A stretch of 64,000 nucleotides of DNA from Centropus unirufus. Lineage: Eukaryota > Chordata > Aves > Cuculiformes > Centropidae. Numbering within the stretch: position 1 is the stretch's first letter; every line of letters begins with the position of its first letter. The translations under genes and the position numbers were made by a program. This document shows positions 12,495-24,500 of this stretch, in pieces. A model generated the notes under the pieces. The model ran no database searches. It was not told where the DNA came from and worked only from the letters and a program-made list of their open reading frames with translations. The stretch covers positions 947,307-1,011,306 of the forward strand of contig VYZI01000185.1 in assembly GCA_013397695.1 (NCBI GenBank). Direction: 5' to 3'.

Positions 12495-12851
12495 ACCCTC
12501 TTTCTGCAATTCAAAGTGGACACTAAACTGGGTGCTCATAAAGGGATTCACACTGCTGAATGCATTTGGCCACACTAGAGGTTTTTATTTAGTCCTAGAA
12601 AACCCACAAATCTGAGAGGCTATGTGCTCTCTAAATGTGTCATTCCCCTGGTGAGGAGGAAGAGAATTACCATGAAGCAAAGATCTTTGCTGTGCACGTA
12701 GCACAGGCTACAATTGACTTAGAAATGCATATGCTGTTCTGCTGCTTAAATTTTCCCTTGGAGGAAAAAAAAAAATAAAAGGAGAAAAAAATTTGGTCTC
12801 ACAAAACTGCCTCACAAAACTTTCTAACTTTTATAGCGCCACAAATTAAAA

Positions 12852-12932
12852 ACAATGAGCCAGATTCTCTGTGACATAAATATGGGAAGCTGTTGACTTC
12901 AAGGGAAATTCACCAATTTATTAGCTGGAGAA
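12852..12932. repeat. Ancient palindromic interspersed repeat
   Basis: The left arm (ATGAGCCAGATTCTCTGTGA) and right arm (around CACCAATTTATTAGCTGGAG) are rough reverse complements around GCTGTTGACTTCAAGGG. This layout matches a palindromic amniote repeat with a CATTGACTTCAATGG-like centre. The family name is not certain; a MITE origin is possible. Confidence 0.55.
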
Positions 12933-13035
12933 CCTGTTCAAGCATATCCAGCATTGCCCGCTACCCCTGGACCTGCATACACAGCACCAAGGTTTATGTG
13001 GCTGCTTGCCCTGGCTCTCTGTCTTGGAGCATTGT

Positions 13036-13215
13036 GAATCATAGCATGTTTTTGGGTTGGAAGACACCTTAAAGATCACCACATTCCACCCCCCTGCCAC
13101 GGGCAGGGACATCTTCCATGGGATTAAGTTACTCAAAGTCTCATCCAGCCTGGCCTTGAACACCTCCAGGGATGGGGCACCCATGATGTCTCAGAGCAAC
13201 TTGGGGCTGTGCCTC
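13036..13215 (-). mobile_element. CR1 LINE 3' fragment, reverse orientation
   Basis: It begins GAATCATAGCATGTTTTTGG (reversed CR1 terminus). It then runs through CACCTTAAAGATCACC, CCTGCCACGGGCAGGGACAT and CATCCAGCCTGGCCTTGAAC to GGGATGGGGCACC. This is the clearest avian CR1 copy in the window and the best clue to the host group. Confidence 0.88.
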
Positions 13216-14850
13216 CCCGCTGAGCTTTTATTATTTCTGAGCAAAAGTAGAATACAGCTCCTGCATTCAGGGACAGGACTCGGAAAATTTGGCTAGTGAA
13301 TGAGAGGTTTCTATCACTGTTTTTAGCAGCTTCTGTTACGGAAGTTTTGCCTTTCCAGCCCAGTTTCATGCAGACCTGTAACTTCTACAACTGAGAAACT
13401 GATCTGGCTGAAAACTAATCTGGCAAGACAGAAGAAAAAAGAGGAAAAGGAAGTTAATTTTTAACTATGTAATTCTTCCAGCTTCATTCATTGTGTGGTC
13501 AGGTGACAGTAGAGGGACAGGACAGTGTGGATGAAGGCAGGAGGGGGCCTGGTGAGATTGCTGTTTTCAACAGCAATGTGGGTTAAAGTTATTAAAGTGG
13601 TTGTGAAAATGTGTGCTAAGTTTAGGCAGAGACAAGATCTATTAGAGCTCCTTCCACCATGTTTTCAGTCCATTCTTCTTCCATCTCTCCACTTCTCATT
13701 GACTCCTTTTGCTGTCTAGCTATTGCATTGAATTTAATCTACTGGTCACCCGAGCTGTTCAAATAATTGATTTTGTGGTTCACTGGTCACATGGAACAGA
13801 AATAACATTAAAATGAGCTGATCTGAAATAGACATTTGTTCAACTTTTCATAAAAATGAAAAATATCAAAACATCATCTTAAGCTCAGTGAAAGGTCTAA
13901 ACTTCGCTGTTTGTTTTTGTTTTATTAATTCAGTGAAAAAACTTTGTTTTGAAATTTTTTAGGTGTAAGGGATTATTTCAAAACACAAAGTCAACCAATG
14001 CCACAAAAATGGCAAAAGGTGAACATTTTGATTTTGAGTGTATTTTGTTTAGCTCTTTGCTCTTCAACTTGCTCGTTCAATTTGCAAGTAGGTTTTATGT
14101 CCTTGAATTAGGGAAGGAGAAAAAAAAAAGGTCTATCTGTCCCTATTGTTCACTCTGAGACTTTGAAATCATAAAATTCCCCAGGGTTCAGCTTTGACTT
14201 TTCTTGAGTTCAGCTTTTAGCATCTTAGAATATAATTTCCCCAGCACCACTGGGCAAAGGAGGCCCAGCCAAGACTTGGATTTTAGCTTTGCTGTGGGAA
14301 GTTTCATTCTTGTTCAAAACGAAGCTGGATGCTGAGATTGGGTGCTACTGGCTAAGCCAAACTGTACAACATGAGTTGCAGTCAACGTTCTCTCACACAC
14401 ATATCCTGGCAGGTTTTGAGTCCTGTTCCAGTTGTTTGGATGCCTGAAGCATCCAAAAAAGCACCGTGAAAGTTCTTCTCAAACAGCATTAAGGTGATGT
14501 TTCGCACTGGTACAAATTGATAGGCACTGCTAGGCTTTTAATCTTTGCTTTGACTTTTTTAGTCATGCTGAAGTTCTGCTGACAAGCTTTTCCTATTAGG
14601 TTTTTATGCTATCTGTTTAAAGGGGACATCAACTTTTATGTTTTCCAGTCAGAGGCAGGGCTGTTTTAGGAGAGGCAATGCAGCAATTGAAGGACAGAGG
14701 GAGCTGAGATGAAAGGAGGCTCTTGCCTGTGTGTGGAATGAGCAATGGAAATCCGTACGGCATTGCATGGCGAAAAAATATGAAATCTCCGTAGCTTACA
14801 TTATGCATGTAAAAGAGTGATGTACATTGGTTTGTAATCAGGAAATGCCT

Positions 14851-14944
14851 TGTAAATAAATGTGTGTAAACCAAAAATTTAAATCTATTTCCATAGTGCA
14901 TGTAAACAATGAAGACTTCTAGTGTTCTCTTCAATGTAAATGTT
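14851..14944 (+). promoter_or_regulatory. Cluster of forkhead-like motifs
   Basis: TGTAAATAAA (14851), GTGTAAACC (about 14864) and TGTAAACAAT (14901) fit the forkhead core RYMAAYA or close variants of it. TGTAAATGTT (about 14936) is weaker. Binding is not shown. Confidence 0.3.
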
Positions 14945-17103
14945 AATCTAAAAATGACATTACTACAAGTTTATGCAACTTTACAAGAGAGCCACAATTT
15001 ACATTCCTGTCTCACCAGCTCTAACACAGCAGCTTGGCAAACATGAGCCATTCAGTGATGGGCATAAACCAGCCAATTCCATCACGTTGCCTCTCCTTTA
15101 GCCACAACCTTCATTCCTCATGCAGTTCAGGGACCAGTGTTGTTACATTCTTTGCATAATGTATCTCCCTGCACATGAGAAGCTTTTAATATATTTGCAT
15201 AAGCAGAATAAAGGCAGGAGTGGGGGATGACAGGGAATGGCTTGGGCTCAGCGGTGCAGTGCTTAGTCCTGGGAGTGCTGGGCTGAGCAGACGAGGGACT
15301 TGGCCTTCATCGGGGCTGGAGGAGCAGCTGCTCCGGCTGCATTTGGATTCAGGTGGCGAGGGCTTTCCAACATCACCAGCAGCTGAAAGACTTGACAGAG
15401 GGACACACCTCTCCTTCTCTTTGATATATTTGAGAATAGAGGGCAAATAGAAAGATAAATGTCACCAGCCTTTGATACGCTCTGAGCTGTTAAGATATGA
15501 AAACGGAACATCTGGCCAAGCTTTGGGGAAGGACAAATGCTCATCTTGATATGGCAGTGCACACCCAGGCCATAGGGAACGGCACAGAAGCAATGCAGTT
15601 GATAAGTTCATCTTCTAATAGGCTGCTTGTGGTTAGGACAGGCCAGTTCCTCTGGAGAAAAGCATGCATGCGAGTTGTATGCCTAGAAAAGGCGTATCAC
15701 TGACTGGGTGCCCTGCCTACTGACCCGAGTAAGATCTTAGCAGAATCAGCTGAGCATTAGCACAGTTCTACAGGGTTGCATGCTCAAGCACAAAAATTCC
15801 CTGTCTGAGTCCGGAATGAAATATTTTAACTGTGCTCCAAATGAATCCCAGAAGCAGCATAAACAAATATTTTTAGTCATTGAACCCTTCCAAAGAGAAC
15901 TCCATCCTGCTGGGCTAGGAAGGAGCTGTCTACACAGTCCCCTCTGAGACCTTGTTTTGTGAGGGGAACTTTTCCCCTCAGCATGAGAAGTGGAGGGCTT
16001 TGCCCAGCAGGTTTCCCACCATTGCTCCCCAGCATGCTGCATCAGCGATGATTCTGCACATTCATCTCAGATCTCTTCAGATCAGCAGACCATGGTCCAG
16101 TGGCTTGGGAGCATATTTTAAAGGCTAACAATCCAAGGAGAAGCCTTCACTCTTTTTTGTGAGCAGACTATTAATTCTGCTTTTAAATCAGGCAGATGCT
16201 TATTTCAGCAGAGAAGCCGTTACATTAAAAAAAAGTCATCCTGTTAGATGCATGGAATAAATTTGTTCTGGCACCAGTAGCACTGGGAGATGGCATGACT
16301 GTACCTATTATAGGGGTTTTTCTATTTCTGGATCCCTCTAATGTTTCCCTTGGATTCCAGAAAGTTGGGGGTTTTTTTCTCTTTCTTTTTTTTTTTTGCT
16401 GAGTGCCACCCACCAGCCTCTGTAAATGGAACAAGATGCGTCCCACTGGGGAAGCTGGAGCCATCGAGGCTGGTTTCCTATGTTAAAGTACTAAGTGTAG
16501 GTACAAACCACAATGACACATCTGCGAAGCAACCCAGGAATTGGCTTTGCCTGCCGCCCTGCTGCAGGCAGGTTTGGGTTATCCTTTGTAGCAAGATCCC
16601 TTCTCCAGGTAGAGCGAAATCAAATATGCCTGTGTGGAGCCAGCAGCACACATGGATCTGGTGAAGAAGCTCACACAGCATCCAGGTGGCTTGGTGTAGC
16701 CTTGGATTCCCCTACACAGAGTCCTGGGAAGGCAGTATGTGGCTCCTGGGAATGGGGTGGAGGTGGTATTTAGGCTGCCAGGTCTGTGCACTAGAGATGC
16801 CGTTTGCTGGTGACCAAACCTGGAAGCTCCATGTCTTCGGTGATCAGACCTAATTTCCCATCCTCAGCGCTTCGATGCCTCCCACCACTGGCACAGTGAC
16901 CACTGATGATTTCCAGGAAGCGGCAAGGAAATTCCCTTCACCAGGGTGTCATTTTTACTGGTTAAGTACATCCCAACAGGTGAGAAATACTGAGAGGGAA
17001 GGGAGGAGCAGTGATGGGAACTGCAGGTAACAGCGGTCTTGGCATCCTCTGAGCTGTGTGGGCTGGAGGCTCTCTGCAGCGCAGGTTGGAGGCAGATGCT
17101 GCT

Positions 17104-17129
17104 TCCTCCTCCTCCTCCTCCCTCCCTGC
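17104..17129 (+). repeat. (CCT)n-rich microsatellite
   Basis: A run of CCT units that grades into CCCTCCCTG. Confidence 0.85.
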
Positions 17130-17916
17130 CAGACTTCTTGCAGCTGCCTAGCTCTCTAACTGCTCTGTTTCAACAGATCCTCCCCATTGTCCCCATACTC
17201 TGCGGTGTGGGGAAGCCTTCGACCTACCCCAATGGCTGCCCTGAAAGGCAAGCCTTGAGGTCTGACATCGGCAGCTGCGGTGTAGCGGAGGGATGGGATT
17301 CTCTGAAATATCTCTTATGCTTCTAAATCAAATCCCGCTGACAACACAGAGCACTAAATGCTTGCCTGGGGCTCTGCTCCTACCGTCATGTGACGACATC
17401 AGAATTTAAGCTTTAATTAAGAAAGGAGTGCGGGGAGGGAGGGAAGAGTCTCTAGACCTCATGACTGCAAAAGAAAGCTTGGAAACATGACCCGAGTGCA
17501 ACCAACATCTGCTTTAATGTGCAGACTGCTCCCAGCAGAGGGGTGAGCAACCAGGAGAGGAAGCCACTACATCAAATTCCCAATCAGATCAGTCCTGCTC
17601 GTGCTTCTGCTTGCAATGAAAGCACTTCCTTGGAGAAAGGGGTGTTTCCGTAAAAGTTTCGCTGTGGCAGAATTACACCAGTGTGCCCTCCCTTGCTGTG
17701 CTTTGGTTGCTTGAAGCCTGGCAGGGCTAAATTTTACCCAGGCAGAGCCTCTGCTTGTACACAACCATCACCCAGAGGTGGCAAATGCCAGCAAACTGCC
17801 ACTGTGTTCCCACAGGCTGAACTGTGCCAATGGTACACAGTAATTTTTAAGCAGCATGGAAATTCTTTGCTTGGGGATTACGGCAGGAGGTTTTGTGCCT
17901 CCTGAAGGCACAATCT

Positions 17917-17930
17917 CCTTTCAGGTAATT
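17917..17930 (+). promoter_or_regulatory. Candidate recursive splice site in intron 2
   Basis: TCTCCTTTCAG is directly joined to GTAATT, an acceptor followed at once by a donor, 10.7 kb into the intron. The CR1 fragment at 17930 starts just after it. Function is inferred from the motif only. Confidence 0.3.
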
Positions 17931-18140
17931 ATAGAGAGCGATGAGGTGTCCCTTCAGCATCCTCTTCTCCAGGCTGAACAGTCCTGGTTCCCTCAGCTAT
18001 TTCGCATAAGACTTGTTCTTTGTACCCTTCAGCAGCTCTGTTCCCCTCCTCTGGACATGTTCCAGCCCCTCAATGCCTTTCCTGTATTGGGGGAACCCAA
18101 AACTGAACACAGGGTTCGAGGTGCGCCCTCAAAGGATCGC
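17930..18140 (-). mobile_element. CR1 LINE internal fragment, reverse orientation
   Basis: CATCCTCTTCTCCAGGCTGA, CCCCTCCTCTGGACATGTTC and CCCAAAACTGAACACAGGGT follow the reversed CR1 open reading frame 2 end. It is broken and non-coding. Confidence 0.8.
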
Positions 18141-18648
18141 ATTTTGTCTTCTCCTAGCATAATTTTCTTTCCTCCACATTTTTCTCCCCTCCACCCCCCC
18201 TCCATTCAAGTGCAGGCTGTGAAAGGATCAGAATCTCCCCTCCCACCCATAAATGAATCTGATTCTTTCTTGGAAGTATTTGATATTTGAAATCTGTGCC
18301 ATATCGATTCAGCAGGCAAGTGTTGCCGAGTCACATGATGAACTGCATGTCAAGACTATTTCGTGTCTCTTCAAAGCCCACACTTTTAAAGTCCTGTGAT
18401 TGTATAAGAGTCTCAACTCAATTTTTAAAGTAAGTTTATAGCCCTCATAATTGCAGAAGAAAACTTGATAAAATGACTCCTACATACTCAGAAAGCAGAA
18501 GGCAAAAAAAGAAGAAAAAAATCCTTAGGTTTATCAGATTTTAGAAGTCTCATGAATTTTAAAACCAATCTCTTAATTCTTTTTTGGAGCCTGACTCATG
18601 ATTTTCAAACAGTTAGCAATATGGCTGTAGGGATTGTCAGGCTGGTTT

Positions 18649-18666
18649 GTTATCTTATTAGATAAC
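18649..18666. promoter_or_regulatory. Inverted pair of GATA motifs
   Basis: GTTATCT and AGATAAC face each other across TATT, giving two AGATAA-type GATA sites in a 7-bp perfect inverted repeat. Binding is not shown. Confidence 0.3.
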
Positions 18667-19230
18667 TTACATAAAATATCCAAACCCATGGAGACTCGGA
18701 GATTGAGTATTGTACTTCAGTACACAGCTGGAAAGAATAGTGTCTTTTCTACCATGTAGATGCTGTGGATCTCCTCCTAATCCAGGTCTCTAGTCACTAC
18801 TGCAGCATAAATATCTCCCAAAATTATATTAGTGCTAATCATATGAATGAGAATAGACATAATATTGATCTTCTTAATACTTAGGTTATTAAATTTGAGT
18901 TTGAAGGTAGTTTTGTGGGGCAATTCATAATAGTAAATCTCGTCAGCATGCATAAACAGGGAAAGTAAGCCACAGAGCAATAGCATTGCAAACCCAGAGA
19001 GAAATATATTCCAGAGTCTTCCATCCTATCACAGGATTGCACATCAAACAGACACATGAGAATAAGTCAGGAATGCCCAAACTGATGTTTTTCTAATCCT
19101 TTGATAATTTCAGATGAACTTAATTGGTCTGAAAGGGGAGAAAATGTTTTGGATGTTGAAACAACTTGTTCCAATGTTTCTATGAGGTATATGCACCAAC
19201 AGGGAGTACTTTATTCCTGGAATATTTGCG

Positions 19231-19241
19231 CACACACACAC
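19231..19241 (+). repeat. Short (CA)n run
   Basis: About five CA units. Confidence 0.8.
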
Positions 19242-21128
19242 AGAGGCTGGTGTGAGAAGATGTAGGGGAATTGCCACCATTACTGTTAGGTAGTGGGTTT
19301 GCCTTCCACAAACATGTTCACTCACGCTGTCCACGTTCAGTTTAAGTCACACATATTGAAGAAGCAGGGACATAGCAGTGTGCCATGCTTGTGAGTTGTA
19401 GCTGTTCACAGAGCCTCTGTGCAGTCAAGGGCATTGATGTTTGAGGTGCATACAGATATCGGGGTGGCTGAAGCATCTTTCATGGTCCATGGTAGATTAC
19501 AGGAAATGTCAGAGTACTTTCCTGTGAAATGCCTCTATAATAGGAGACAGAAAAACTCCTACCAGCTCTTCTAGTGTATAACAAAAGAGGAGCCAAGAGT
19601 ATGGAAGAGGCTGAATGCTACTATATAATAAGCTTACAGGATAATTGCAAACTGTATTTGGACTTAATTTTCTTCCACAGAAGAGTTATACAAATAAGTT
19701 TATTGTTTTCATTCCTGCGAACTGAGATATTTGCATCGTGTCTTTTAAAAAAAAGCTGTGCTTTTATCTCCCTGTTTGTCCATATCAGTTCTATTGGTGA
19801 TTGTTTATGTACAATCGTGGATGAGCATCCAAAAGTAAAGACTTTATATTCACAACTGCCATCTGCTAACTGGTATAGAAGCAGCTCTGCTCTCTGTCAG
19901 TCTTGCAAGTCTTTGTACCGCTGGGGTGGGATTTTCACTCATGGTGTGGGGATTGTGCACCAAAACAAGAGCAGATCTGGGGTAGTTCTTGAAGGCTGGT
20001 GGAAGGCAAATGACAGAATGGCGAAGTCTTGCTTTTTAGGTGTATTATACTTGTCTCAGTAAGTTAGAAAACTAGTTTCCTCAAGGCAAAATTTCCTCAA
20101 ATTGCTTTATTTTTTTCGTAGCACGTTGTTTCAGGCTGATTAATTTGATTGAACACATTTTGATGTCCTTTTCTCTCTGGTCACTAGTGACTATGGCAAA
20201 AGAGGGAGATCTAAGTAATGAGCGGTTTTGATGAAATTTTGCCTAGTAAAAACCTTACAGGCTGTTCCAGATCCTTCCAGTATGGAACAAAGCCAGATTC
20301 TGCAGCCCTGAAAATAGATACAAAATGGAATAATCTCCTGGACAGCTCCAGCTGCAACTGAAGTCAGAGCTCTCCCAAACGTGAGCGATTTAAGCTTTGT
20401 CTGGAGACACAAAACTGAAGCCCTTACCAATTACACATGAGTTATCACCAGGTGCCACAGGGACAGTGCAGAGGGACTGAGTAGTAAAGGATTAGCCAGT
20501 ACCTGCAGAAATATTGAGCGACTCCCTACTACCTCCTATTGTGCTCATGCCAGTGGAAATCCTTCTTAGAATGGCATATTTTATTCAATTTTTAAGAGCT
20601 CTCAATTTTTCATTTGGGAAAGGAAGTTAGAGCAGCATCCAATCTGTAATCAATCAGTCAGCCTTTGCAGAAATGCTCTGAGGAAGCGCTCTTGCTCTTT
20701 GGTCCTTTATCTTCTCTGTGAACTCACAGAAATTATATTTCTGAATGGGATGAAGAGTGAGGGAGAGGGAGAACTACAGTCAGGGCAATCCTCAACTAAA
20801 TCTTCTAGTCCGCCACCCTGTAATAATTGGCCCAGTCGAAACTATCTCCAACCACAACTCTTCTGTCTCCAGAGAGGAGAAGCAGATGATGTTTCTGTTG
20901 GTCCAGACTTAAAAATAAGGTATTTAACACTTTTGTGGATAATTAACTGCCTAAGTTGCAAATTCTGTAGATTTTAGTAGACTTTACAAAATTAGGATCT
21001 TTTGAACAGGATCTGTTACTATCTTAAATGAGGCTGTCCGTAACATAAGCCATGGATTTATGATCCCAGGTAATAAGTCACTAGAAATACACAATGATAA
21101 AAGGAGGAATAGCAGACACAGTTCACCC

Positions 21129-21195
21129 AGGGATCTCAAAGCTCTTTGCAGCTATTACTTAGGGTTTCTTATGATAGCTGAGGAGAAAGCTGGGT
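21129..21195 (-). repeat. MIR-type SINE fragment
   Basis: GGGATCTCAAAGCTCTTTGC is the reverse of the AAAGYGCTTTGAGATC block near the MIR 3' end. The rest is weak. Confidence 0.5.
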
Positions 21196-21421
21196 TTTGT
21201 TTGTTTGTTTCAAATGAATAAATTAATCATTAGTAAGATATCACACAGTTCATCAAATATATTATTCACCAGCTATTTGTCAAAATAACAGCTCAGTCGT
21301 ATATTATCAGAACTAAACATTTATAATATGTGCATGTCTAGTCATCAGATGATTTACTCAGGCTTTTGTGGAATGAGTTAGTTATTGACCAGTTTAAATC
21401 AGTGCTCCCTTGTGAGGCAGA

Positions 21422-21552
21422 GACATATTAGGTTGCAGGCTCTTGGGGAACTGCTACCGCCTCTTTTTCTGCATTATTGTTCAGCACCTGGCACCATGGG
21501 CAGAGTCATGCATCTGGGTTCCTTTTGACACTACCACATAAAAATAGTTATA
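21422..21552 (+). repeat. MIR-type SINE tail fragment
   Basis: It has GGTTGCAGGCTCTTGGGGAA followed by TTCAGCACCTGGCACCATGG, the same tail structure as the fragment at the start of the window. Confidence 0.65.
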
Positions 21553-24500
21553 ATTCTGTTTGTCTATAGCCAATTCCAAGTCTGTCTGAGGTAGGAAAGC
21601 TCAACCACTGTTTCAAGATCAAACTATGATGCATGTTCTTGTAGGACCAGAGACTGAACCCAATACCAAGGCCCTCACCCCTTCTTAGATACCTGAATGT
21701 TTTAATGTCTCTCTACTTTGAACGTGCAGGAAAAGAGTTTAGGAATCCCAACTCACTGCTGTGTGGTAGATCACACAATTTTAGTAACACTGGGAAAGAA
21801 CAGAGCAGCCCTTTACCAAGTCCCTCCCAGCTCCCTCTCCCATGCCAGCAAGCTGGCCTCCATCCAAAAGCGCCTCAGCAGAGTGAAGCTACGTGACTGA
21901 CACTCACTGACTGCCTTTGTCATTCGTGACCAGCATCCCAGAAGGCTGCAACTTCTTCCATGCCTTTATTGGTGTCAAACATCACAGCCTCTCCCCTGGG
22001 TTTTATTAGGGAAGCTGATGCCAAATCACCCAGCTTCCTCCTACTCGATAAAAAATGTTTATAACCCAGTAAATTCTAACATATCAGCAGCTTGTTATGA
22101 AGGGAAAAGGTCACTGGGAGAGAAAGAAAGAAAAAAAAAAAAGGTGCCCTTCCATCAGAAATTCTGGGTGGGTATATATGAAGGAGTCAGCACCAGGAAA
22201 ATATCTTTTGATATGATAAAGTCTCATAATAGAAAATGTTGCTGCAATACAGGCCTCGTTTCTTCAGATAAATATTTAATATAGATCACTAAAGATTAAT
22301 CGAGTACAGTAAAGAGTCTCTCCTATGGTTGGTGTGAAGAAAACATCTTCTCGTTAATTTATTATGGAGCCTGAAATGAGAAAAACCCTATAGAGAGAAA
22401 TGCAGGGTACGGTTTCCATAGAGAAGCAGCGCATCGCACCAGAATTTATTTAGTGTGTGGGCAGAGGCCTTCCCAGAACCAGCTGCACCGTGGTGTTCGC
22501 ATGATAAAATATCCCAATGTAGGAAGAAGTCTCACAGACTCATCTTGTTTTGCTGGTCTGGCTCCATTCTGGAAATCCTAGGGTTTCCAGAAATGGTGAA
22601 ACTGTAGGACCCATGGGGTCTCAAGAGCATGCTGCACCTGGATGAATGGCATGCCTAGCACTCCAAACTGCTCCTCCAGGAAAGGGCATTCAATCCTTTT
22701 GGAATAAGGTGATGCACCAAGCTCACTGTGAGGAGACAATTCCCCAGTGTAATACCGAAGGTTGCTTGCCTAAGTCAGAAGTCCCTGGAAGCACCTCCTT
22801 GACAGTTTCTCCAAGCCATCATGGCCATTTCACACTGTACTCTTGACTATATTGGGCAGCAAAGTAATCCATGATGCTGGTATGCGATTTCCATCTCCCA
22901 CGCTGCTGGAATGTGTTTAGTCAGCTCCAGTGTGATGGGTAAATGACAGGACCCCTTTGCTTTCTGCAGCGTCATCCACAGAAATCATCTTGCCAACCAT
23001 TTTGCAACATAAGACAGGACAGTTACAGAGAATAAATGATAAATAGCAGCAGAGACAGTATGGGGGAGAAAATAAGAGAGTCACAGGTAGGGGAAGAGAG
23101 AAAAAAAGATTTTAGAATTTAATCTGAGACTGAAATAGAGGCGAGTCGGTGAGATGGAGAGACACAGGAAGGTTGTTCCCGATGGCCAGGCCCACTGATG
23201 TGAAGCCTCTTGCACCACCAGCCTTCACAACCTGTGAACGAGGAGGGACCACTTGCTCTTAAATAAGCAGTGGAAGTGAGTGGGAGCATCCAGCAGATCT
23301 GTGTGTGCTCGGGGATGGGGGCAAGAGAGAACCACCCTCCTGAAATGCATATTTTAAAGACCAGAAACAACTCTGGAGAGAGTGGCGGTAATATTTTTTT
23401 CCAACTCTCCAACAAACCATGTCTAACTGTTCCTCCAGAGGTGATGCTTTCTCTGTTTTCCTACTTGACCTTTTCTTGTGGACAACTTTCCTGTATGGGA
23501 ATGTTTGTGTCAAGCAATCAACAAAACACTAGTAAGTGTGTTTAGCTCTCCCCAGGAGAGATGCCAAGGGAAGGATGGTTGAATGCACCAGGCATGTTGC
23601 TCTGCACCTTGCTGGGAGGCATTCAGGAAATGTAGTTAGGTAGATGATAGAAAAAGCGTGGTTAGAAAAGGATTAGCCCTATTTCTGTGGCATCACAATG
23701 TAGAGTGCCTCTTTGGCTGCTGCCATACCTAGCTGATCTTAAAGACACTTTTTTTTTTTTTGCTTGCATGGATGATGGAAAGAAAAGAAGTTTTAGCATC
23801 TGATACCACAACTCAAGGAACATGAGACTAAAAGGACCCTCCAGGGTCACAGCTTCCCTTCTCTCACTCTCCCAGGCACAACGTTTTACCATTTGAATAA
23901 TTACAGTTCTGAATCTCTAGGACAGTATGGGTGGTCTCTTTGCAGTCTACCAGCTTTTGGATATTTCCAGAACCCAAGTAACAACTGAAAACCTAAATAA
24001 TAATTCTCTCTAGCTCTACCATGGACTATTAGACTTGACACAGGTGTTACTTGGTGGCAGGCACTAGCCTGGGGCTATTCGGGAGAAAGACTAACAGATT
24101 TTTAATAGCAGCAGGGACTGTTGCAGCCATCTGATATAAAACTAATCTGTGTTTATAACATTTATTTGCGGCATGTGGCATGGATCTGGTCAGGAGAACT
24201 GCAACACCTAAATGACCCTCAGGTTAACCAGGGGCTGATCCAGGGACTCCCATTTTCATCTCTGCGAAGGCTGTGACTGCACTGCAGTTTGGCCCCTGTC
24301 ACCTTGGCAGGGGCTTTCATCAGCCATGCCCCTCCAACTCTGTTATGCTTCGCACTCCCGCCGCAGTGAGCCGCAGATATAATCTATGGAATGCAAACAT
24401 GGTTTTATAATAAGTTTTCTATGCAGCCAGGATAAAATGCCAAACAGAGTCAGAAAACAATCAGTCAGTGAAACTCAGCACTGCTGATGAGTCCGCTGCT

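Noticed and set aside
19574..20062. 162-codon open frame on the + strand in intron 2
   Set aside because: It is the longest frame that does not include an exon, but the translation has no recognisable domain and no coding-like composition; it lies inside an intron and fits chance in AT-rich DNA.
21555..21680. Possible second, reversed MIR relic next to the tail at 21422
   Set aside because: Only scattered short matches (around GAGACTGAACCCAATACC); too weak to list as a feature.
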